From assembly GCA_037952775.1 (NCBI GenBank), contig JBANAY010000003.1, positions 5,022,001 through 5,086,000 of the forward strand: a stretch of 64,000 nt of DNA. The letters are read 5' to 3'. The DNA is from Clonostachys chloroleuca (lineage: Eukaryota; Ascomycota; Sordariomycetes; Hypocreales; Bionectriaceae). Position 1 is the first letter of the stretch; every line of letters starts with the position of its first letter. A program made the translations under genes and the position numbers. The notes under the pieces were generated by a model. It made no database searches, was not told the origin of the DNA, and saw only the letters and a program-made list of their open reading frames with translations. Below, piece by piece: positions 57,255 through 64,000 of this stretch.

Positions 57255-58820
57255 ATGTGGTTAATCAATGCTCACACGCACGCACTTGAGGAATTCCTCA
57301 GCGGGGACACAACTCCGCCCTATGCCATTCTCTCCCACATGTGGTCACGACCAGCAAATGCCGAAGTCTCCTTCACCGAAATGCGTCACGATCTCCCTTC
57401 GGCCCAGCTCAAACCATGTTTTGCCAAGATTTCAAAAAGCTGCGACATTTCCAAATCCCACCTGTTGGACTATGTCTGGATCGACACATGTTGCATCGAT
57501 AAAAGGAGCAGCTCTGATCTTTCCGAAGCCATTAACTCCATGTACAATTACTACCGGGATTCAGCAGTGTGCTTGGTATATCTGAGCGACGTTGATGCTG
57601 GCGGTGGGGATAATAACGTCACCCGAGCTGAAATTCTCGAAAGGGTCAGCCGGAGTCGATGGTTCCTACGAGGATGGACACTCCAAGAGCTCCTAGCGCC
57701 CAGAACGCGTCATTTCTACGATCAAAGCTGGAACTTCATCCCAAGCGGAGATGATTTACTTGAAACTCTCGCCCGAGCCGGAAACTTGTCCGTTGAGATT
57801 CTGAAAAACCAAGGCCAAATTTCAAAAATAAGTGTTGGTGAGCGCATGGCTATGGCTTCCAGACGCCAAACGACACGTGCTGAAGACATGGCATACTGTC
57901 TCATGGGCATTTTCAATGTCAACATGCCAGTTCTGTACGGCGAAGGTGGTAAAAGCGCCTTTAGACGCTTGCAGCTGGAGATTATGTCAAAGTCTTTTGA
58001 CCAGACTCTGTTTGCCTGGCGTGCCGATATTCCAGACAGTGGTCTTTTGGCTAGCAGTCCTTCGGATTTCATCAATACGCCACGTCTCCGGCGATGGCTC
58101 CCCGATTATCTTGAGCCGTTTACCATGACCAACATTGGGCTGTCGATGAGTTGTTATCTCCTCGATGCACCTGAACCAGATCATCGCGCAACAACAATGA
58201 CTCGACCTGAACTGAGGCATGGACGCCGTGCGCTGATGCCACTGCAGTGTGACTTGTCATCAGACCAATCTACTAATGTTTTGTGTTTATATCTTCAGTC
58301 TATCCCAGAAGCCCGATTTTTCGTAGATGGAAGAAAGCGCTTTGCATTCCGTCGTGTCCACTGTTCAATGTGGAAACTTGTCCCTGGCTCGATGCTCCAG
58401 AGTGTAGAGTCAAGGAGTCTACTTGTCTTGGAGGACGACCAATTTGAGCTTATTGCCAATTCTAGAGCTATCCGACCTTCACTGCAACTTGTCCCTTTTA
58501 GCTCTCATGTTAGTGAAGAGGTTGTTGGGAGCGACAGCAAGAACAAAGCAACAGTCGAATCACCCCAAGAGACCTTTCAGATTGGTCAACTAGCATTGGA
58601 CTTAGCAGTGCAAACAAAGGAACAAACCCAGGACACAAGTGAAGATGATAAGAGGACGATGGAGGTCATCTCTTCTTACAGATTAGTCCGAGAAAGGGTT
58701 CAGGATAAGTTGAGGAGTCTATTTGGATTGGAGGACATTAATGTGGTAAGATACTCGCTCTTTAATGACAATTTTTACTTCAATGTCGAGACTGATACAG
58801 GATTCACTTTTCTAACTTAA
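57255..58820 (+). CDS. HET-domain (heterokaryon incompatibility) protein
   Basis: An intronless frame of 521 residues. It begins MWLINAHTHALEEF, the usual opening of this family, so the ATG at 57255 is preferred over upstream non-ATG codons. The HET domain has its core blocks in order: YAILSHMW (about 23-30), LDYVWIDTCCIDK (about 72-84), EAINSMYNYYRDSAVCLVYLSDV, SRSRWFLRGWTLQELLAP, and the downstream RAEDMAYCLMGIFNVNMPVLYGEG. The rest is a variable region without recognised repeats. HET proteins trigger cell death when unlike strains fuse. No damage is visible, in contrast to the NACHT gene at 28.9-31.1 kb. Confidence 0.93.
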   Translation: MWLINAHTHALEEFLSGDTTPPYAILSHMWSRPANAEVSFTEMRHDLPSAQLKPCFAKISKSCDISKSHLLDYVWIDTCCIDKRSSSDLSEAINSMYNYYRDSAVCLVYLSDVDAGGGDNNVTRAEILERVSRSRWFLRGWTLQELLAPRTRHFYDQSWNFIPSGDDLLETLARAGNLSVEILKNQGQISKISVGERMAMASRRQTTRAEDMAYCLMGIFNVNMPVLYGEGGKSAFRRLQLEIMSKSFDQTLFAWRADIPDSGLLASSPSDFINTPRLRRWLPDYLEPFTMTNIGLSMSCYLLDAPEPDHRATTMTRPELRHGRRALMPLQCDLSSDQSTNVLCLYLQSIPEARFFVDGRKRFAFRRVHCSMWKLVPGSMLQSVESRSLLVLEDDQFELIANSRAIRPSLQLVPFSSHVSEEVVGSDSKNKATVESPQETFQIGQLALDLAVQTKEQTQDTSEDDKRTMEVISSYRLVRERVQDKLRSLFGLEDINVVRYSLFNDNFYFNVETDTGFTFLT

Positions 58821-59291
58821 AGGAACTTGCCTCGGATGGCACATATGTCTGTTACTTACCAAGACCTTTAAATAAGGTGATTATCCATGTACCTCTGTGG
58901 CAGATCTGGGGTAAAGTTAAGTTAAAGTAAAAGACTGACATTCTTAATAGGAAGAGCGCAGGATGCTCATGAAATTGAGACAGTGAGGATATGTGACAAA
59001 GGAAGAGGAAAAAGGGTTGGGAATGGGAGGCAATTGTTTTTCGAATGGCTACAGACATAGTAAAAGGCAGTTGCTGAAAGACAAGTGATAGCCAGCTATT
59101 GCGTTAATAGACAATAACACTGATCTTAACACTCGAGGAGAGAGATTCTTGAATAGAGTCCTCCTGTACTGGCGGCTAGAATCTGACTGTTTCGGTAGTC
59201 TTGATTGCTTGACTAACTTTGTTGTCATGCGTTAAAGTTGGTGGGAGTAAGTTTGTTATTGGCAGTGAAGCTATCCTATCCCTTATATTTT
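58821..59291. other. Convergent spacer
   Basis: A 471-bp space between the 3' ends of the HET gene (plus) and the alcohol dehydrogenase gene (minus). No gene is seen. Confidence 0.5.
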
Positions 59292-60515
59292 TCAGCTTCT
59301 CTCGTGAAACGCCTTGTCATAATCCACCATCGTGAAGCGGTAGTGCACATCGTTCTTCTCCAACCGCTGCACAGCTTGGGAGAGGTTTTCCTCACTGATG
59401 GGCAATGTTTCGACCCACGACTTGACGCCCTTCTCTGCCGCAAACCCCAACATATCCAGCATCTCGCGCCGGCTGCCCAGGTGAGAAGCACCGATAAAGC
59501 AGCCGTTGAAGTTTAGCATCTGCGGCGTGATTTCGAGCTTGGACTCCTCCGGGACGCCGGTTGAGACGAACTTGCCGTGAACCTTGAGCAGCTGCAGGTA
59601 CGACTGAAGGTCGAATCCGCCACCAAAGTTGTTCGCGGTGCTGATGATGAGGTCAAACGTCATCTTGTGAGCCTCGTTCCAGCCCTGGTCCTGAGTGGCG
59701 AGGAATCCGTCGGCGCCCATCTGATCGGCATCTTTCTTCTTCGCATAGGAGCGCGAGATGACCCAGGTTTCGGCGCCCAGGGCCTTGGCCCAGATGACAC
59801 CGTAGTGGCCAAGACCACCAAGGCCGACAATGGCAACCTTCTTGCCGGGACCAGCGCCATTTCTGACCAGAGGGCTGTACATTGTGATTCCGGCGCAGAG
59901 CATGGGTGCTGCGAGTTCGCTAGGAATGGCATCAGGAATGGGGAAGACCCTGTCGAGCATGATACAATTCGTCAGTGCACTGAACGGGCGCGTGAGAGCG
60001 GACAAATGCTCACCAATGCTCGTGGGTCCGGACGTGAGACGAGAAGCCGCCCTGAGTGACGATGCCGGTGTCTGGCCAGACGGCGCCGTATGTGTCCATC
60101 TGCTTGGGACAGTACGTTTCATTGTCGTTGAGACAGGCGACGCACTCCATGCAGGACCAGGACTGGGCACCCACACCGACACGTTGGCCGGCCTTGATCT
60201 TGGTGACCTTGCTTCCAACTCTCAAGGCTTTCCCGACGATCTCTAAATACCCGTTGTCTACAGTCAGGGAGGGTCTCGTTCGGGGAGTAGGGAGAATGTC
60301 TTACCGTGGCCAACGGCGAGGGGAAAGTTGGTTTGGCCCCAACCGCCATTGATGGTATGAATGTCGCTACTGCAAACACCACAGCATTCGATCTGGATCT
60401 CAACATCAAGCTCATCAAGGGGCTTGGCGTTGAAATTTTTTCTGTGAAAGGTCTTGTACGTTGCGGGCGATTCCACCTGGAAACCCTCGTACTGGTCATA
60501 CGTGGACTCAGCCAT
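59292..60515 (-). CDS. Zinc-dependent NADP alcohol dehydrogenase (ADH6/CAD-like)
   Basis: A 365-residue model: exons 60515-60305, 60242-60014 and 59949-59292. Splices fall in GHE (intron 1) and HEHW-VFPIPDAIPSELA (intron 2). Catalytic zinc ligands are Cys45 of CGVCSSDIH and His70-Glu71; the structural zinc loop is C-x2-C-x2-C-x7-C (SCMECVACLNDNETYC). The nucleotide-binding turn is GLGGLGHYGVIWAK, and SRSYAKKKDADQMGADGF after the second strand suggests NADPH. The family reduces aromatic and medium-chain aldehydes, as yeast Adh6 and plant cinnamyl alcohol dehydrogenases do. It is divergently transcribed from an SDR reductase gene 680 bp away, which hints at shared control in aldehyde detoxification. 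Confidence 0.94.
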
Positions 60516-61195
60516 GGCTCAAAGATGTCGAAAAACTAGCAGCCCCTCGATGAGTATAGGCTGACTTGTGATTAAGGAGATGACAGAAGTGAAGCTTCAA
60601 GAGCAATCCAAGACGCGACTAGGGGAAATGGGAATAAGTGCTTGAGAAGGACGGGCTAGATTGTACATTCACCAAGTCTGGGCAGTCTTACATGACCGCG
60701 TAGTCCGTACTGCCAACGACATGACTCAAGCAGCCCTGTGACGATACTTGGCATCTCTAGTTCGCGAGCGAGGCGACGATGTCGCTACATAAGCGATCCG
60801 AAGGAGAGAAGCTGGATCCGAGCGTAGGGCCGGAAGCGTGGAACCTATGAAGGAAAGCAACTCGACTTAATCCAGGCCCCCACTGTTACTCCACGCATAG
60901 TACCAGGGCCATGATTGATTCTTGGTCTTGTGTTCACTAGTAAAGTCCATGCGACGCTTATCGCCACATCCATGCCGACGGTCGGCTCGCTCGCTTCGGC
61001 TGGCTCTACTCAGTCCTCCCCACACTTACGATGAACTGAGCAACATGGGGACGCCGGACAAGAAAAAGGGCAATGCAGTACGGATTCAATACTAAGCTAT
61101 GTACGCGTTGACTTAGCACTTCATATTGTTGAATATTACGAATAAGTATCAATTTTTCCTCGGCAGCTGGACAGCGTCGAAAGTGACTGGCCACG
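60516..61195. promoter_or_regulatory. Divergent promoter of the two reductase genes
   Basis: A 680-bp region between the start codons of the ADH and SDR genes. No TATA box or repeated operator stands out. It could carry shared control elements. Confidence 0.55.
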
Positions 61196-62366
61196 ATGTC
61201 TCAAATGTAAGTGTAGACGGGATGATGTGATCTCGCCCTGAGAATAGTCTAGCAGACAAGGAGAGACAGTTAACAAACCCACGCTGGAAGAAACTACGTG
61301 CTTGTAACGGGAGCTACGGGGTTCATCGGCGCCCATGTTGTCGATGAGCTCCTCAGCCGTGGGCTCAAGGTCCGAGGGGCCACCCGGTCGTTGGCTAAAG
61401 GAAACCTCATGAAGCAAGCCAGGTCGCAATATGCCGGCCGTCTAGATTTCGTCGAGGTCGATGACTTTGAAAGACCTGGCCGTTTGCAAGAAGCTGTTCA
61501 AGGTGTCGATGCTGTGATACACGTCGCCAGTGTACGTACTCATCTCTTCATCTGAGAGAAATCATCGGTCATCTCATTGCATATAGCCCCTTTGCTACCA
61601 GACCGAAGATAACGAGAAGGAACTCATTATCCCCGCCATCAATGGCGTCAAGGGGATTCTTGAAGCCGCAGCAGCTAACGGCAACGTCAAGCGGGTTGTG
61701 CTCACATCATCCTTTGCGTCCGTCATGAATGCCGACCGCAAAGCGCCACCATACTTTACGTACACCGGAGACGATTGGAACCCGCTCACGTACCAAGAGG
61801 CTGCAGACCCTTCAACTCCCGCATTTCTCGCCTACCGTGGCGCCAAGAAGTTTGCTGAGAAGACGGCATGGGACTTTGTCAGGGATCGGAAGCCGGCATT
61901 CGACCTCGTGACGCTTTGTCCGTCCATGACGTTTGGCCCGGTGGTGCATCCCGTGTCCAGCCTGGATGGGCTCAACGAGTCGAGCGCCATGCTGTGGAAA
62001 GTGGCCCGCGGCGAGCCACTTACAACGTCTCGCGTTCCCTCATGGATTGATGTTCGGGATCTCTCTCAAGCACATGTCGAGGCACTCTTGCGACCGGCTG
62101 CCGGGATGAAGCGCTATATTGTGGGTGGAAAGGAGGGTTTCACATACGACCTGGCAGCCCAGATCATCGAGGAGAGTTTTGACTGGGCCAAGGGCAAAGT
62201 TCAGCGCGATAAGGCACAGAAAATAGACTACTCTTATGGGATAGATGGTGAGACGACGGCAATAGAGCTTGGGCTGCAGTATACACCGTTTCAGAAAACG
62301 GTTGTGGACACTATTTCCCAGCTGTCAGAGATGGAGAAAGCGTTTTCAACACAAGCGGTCATATAG
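61196..62366 (+). CDS. GRE2-like NAD(P)-dependent aldehyde/ketone reductase (extended SDR)
   Basis: A 338-residue model: an 11-nt first exon (61196-61206), then 61291-61531 and 61602-62366. Intron 1 was placed so that MSQI joins NYVLVTGATGFIGAHVV, the usual start of the family. TGATGFIG is the dinucleotide-binding motif, VLTSSFASVM supplies the catalytic Ser region, and YRGAKKFAEK is the Y-x3-K active site. The C-terminal part (WIDVRDLSQAHVEAL, RYIVGGKEGFTYDLAAQII) matches fungal dihydroflavonol-reductase/methylglyoxal-reductase-type proteins. It should reduce carbonyl compounds with NADPH in the cytosol. The very short first exon is inferred from splice signals and phase, so the first four residues are less certain. 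Confidence 0.9.
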
Positions 62367-62938
62367 AAACGCATAGATTTGCTATTTGCTAAAATACAGC
62401 ATCTTCAACTTATTTTCAACTTGGCATAGTTCGGCATCCGTAATGTTGCTATTGGACATGCTGAAATTTATAGCTCTTAACTACATACAATGGGACCAGA
62501 AACAGTAAAGACGATGGTGTACCTATTAGTAGCACAATTAACCGGAGATATTCTACATGTATAAAGCAGCGCCCTATTTACCCTTGGGCTTTAGGTTAGA
62601 CGGATTCCCATTGAGAAAATGATGCGGCATTTACCTAGGCCCTAAGTTCCTTTGGGGCAGGATTTGGGTGAAAATGAGACACTACTTTACTTATTCACGC
62701 AGCCATTGGTATACTCAAGTGCTATTCAGTATGATAAAACAAAATAAACAGGTCTGATATATTTACTGATTTTTACTCATTGTGTATTCTTTTACCATTA
62801 TCAAGTTATGCTCAAGTAGTGGGAAGCTTACCACATCTCACAAAGAGAAAGTGACGATCCTTTATCCTACAAGAAGAGACGATATGCTCTGAAATCCGGC
62901 CGACTATACTTAATCACAGTTCCTATCACTAGACTCTT
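62367..62938. other. Convergent spacer
   Basis: A 572-bp AT-leaning space between the SDR gene and the oxygenase gene ends. No gene is seen. Confidence 0.5.
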
Positions 62939-64000
62939 CTAATAACCTTGGGCGGTTTTAACATGCGCAATCTTCTCCCACACTTCCGGGTGAAGTACCG
63001 AGCTGAAGTTGTTGCTAAATTTGCTCTCAAGGTAGTTGAATCCATTATCCGGTTCGTAAGTGGCGGCGATCTTGATACCCGCGTAGCCCTCTAAGGACTC
63101 AACATGTGGTTTCAGCGACTCGGGGAAGTGGACAAGGGCACCATTTCTATACCACCCAGCATAGTAGTTGATGGTGAGGAGGATGCGGACGTTGTCCGTA
63201 GGATTGCCCATGCCGGCGTGCCTGATGCGAGTTAGCCATCCAGTCACACGCAGAGGTTGGGAGGGGAAGCCCCCATAAAGGGTGTTTTACCATAGCCGGA
63301 GATCACGGATCAATATAGAGCCCTTCTTGACACGAGGGTACAGCGGTGGGCGAGTCTTCCTCCTCTCTTCGACCACTGATTCCTGAATAAAGGGCTCGCC
63401 CAGCTGCGGTCGGATCTCAACACCAGTGTTCTGGGTTCCAAGCCACAGCTCCGTCATGCCGTTCTCCGGACCACAGTCGCAGAGGCACACGTTTTGGGTG
63501 ATGGCAAAGGGATGCGTTGGGTGCTCGAAGCGCATGTCAGAGTGCACGCGCTGGCGGTCGTTGGTGTTGAGGAGGGTGTTTGAGCGGAGAAAGTGGACTT
63601 CAGGCTGAGGGCCGAGGATGTAAGAGATGATCTTGGCGGCCTGTTTATTGGCGAAGATCTGGGGCTCAAGCCATTCTAGACACCGCATCTTATTAGCACG
63701 GAGTAGGAAACGCAACGCCTAGCCAAGGTCCTGTGATTACCTTTCTCGAGGGGCGGAACCTGTGACAGGTTTCCACCAGCCTTCGCTCCATTCTCTGCAA
63801 CTTTGCTGTTCAAAGGTCTTCACGCACAGCTCTGTGTGTCAGAAGAATGCAAATAAGGGCTTCATTTCAATCAGGGATAGGAAGGCTTACGCGTAATGTG
63901 ACAGACCCTCACCAGCTAGAAGCTTTTGCGTGTCTTTGAGCATTCTCTCGTTCAAGCGGTCAATCTTATCGAGCTCGACTGCATTCTCGAGCACGACGAA
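62939..64000 (-). CDS. Phytanoyl-CoA dioxygenase (PhyH) family protein, 5' end outside window
   Basis: A partial gene running off the right edge: exons from beyond 64000 down to 63891, then 63805-63741, 63675-63291 and 63221-62939, all in frame. The visible 280 residues show the PhyH iron centre, H-x-D in RVHSDMRF and the distal His in RDLRLWHAGMGNPTDNVR (split by the last intron). The usual companion blocks CLCDCGPENGMTELWLG and VKKGSILI are also present. Members are non-heme Fe(II)/2-oxoglutarate hydroxylases, many of them in secondary metabolism. No partner genes are visible, so the substrate is unknown. The missing part should be roughly the first 20-40 residues. Confidence 0.88.

Noticed and set aside
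1..64000. CRISPR array, rRNA or tRNA gene
   Set aside because: None was seen: no regular short-spacer repeats, no recognisable rRNA blocks and no cloverleaf-like intergenic segment.

Overview
The window comes from a filamentous ascomycete (Pezizomycotina). Genes are split by many short introns (about 48-94 nt) with GTAAGT/GTATGT-type donors and CTAAC-like branch points. Four intact Zn(II)2Cys6 regulators, a HET-domain gene, a NACHT (NLR-type) gene and strongly AT-rich, RIP-mutated repeat DNA all point the same way. The genus cannot be read from the sequence.

Layout. Positions 1-4857 are RIP-degraded DNA holding the ruin of a RecQ-type helicase gene of the subtelomeric (telomere-linked) kind. 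It ends in two TTAGGG units against a 100-N scaffold gap (4858-4957). Positions 4958-15885 are a nest: two inverted arms carrying a gag-like retroelement flank a complete but dead Ty1/copia element with 222-bp LTRs (7106-14036). Positions 15886-18180 are further AT-rich relics. Good coding sequence begins abruptly at about 18.85 kb.

Positions 18854-27529 hold the most interesting unit, a four-gene cluster: a mitochondrial tricarboxylate carrier, a Zn2Cys6 regulator, a PrpF-family (aconitate/methylaconitate isomerase) protein and an anion:cation-symporter-type MFS transporter. The identical 10-bp palindrome TCCCGCGGGA (a CCG-CGG core, as bound by Zn2Cys6 dimers) lies in the divergent carrier/regulator promoter, upstream of the PrpF gene, and twice upstream of the transporter. 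I noticed it nowhere else in the window. The parts resemble the Ustilago itaconate set (mitochondrial carrier, PrpF-type isomerase, MFS exporter, regulator) but no decarboxylase is present. I infer a small regulon that makes and moves a tricarboxylate such as trans-aconitate; uptake and breakdown of such an acid is the main alternative.

Positions 27.5-32.2 kb are decayed: a NACHT gene with four in-frame stops and a P450 missing its N-terminus. An intact HIG1/Rcf2-type gene (32.8-33.6 kb), a Zn2Cys6 regulator (34.3-35.8 kb), an orphan 220-residue gene (36.8-37.5 kb), a long gene-poor stretch and a purine nucleoside permease-like gene (40.7-42.1 kb) follow. Next come a frameshifted 2OG-Fe(II) oxygenase gene (42.5-45.4 kb), a Zn2Cys6 regulator on the minus strand (45.7-48.0 kb) and a small nonsense-mutated gene (48.5-49.5 kb).

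From 52 kb the window is conventional: a sugar transporter and a Zn2Cys6 regulator in tandem, a HET-domain gene, a divergent pair of NAD(P)-dependent carbonyl/alcohol reductases (a zinc ADH and a GRE2-like SDR), and a phytanoyl-CoA-dioxygenase-family gene running off the right edge. All spliced models below were built by hand from frame continuity, splice signals and family alignment from memory. No database search was run.
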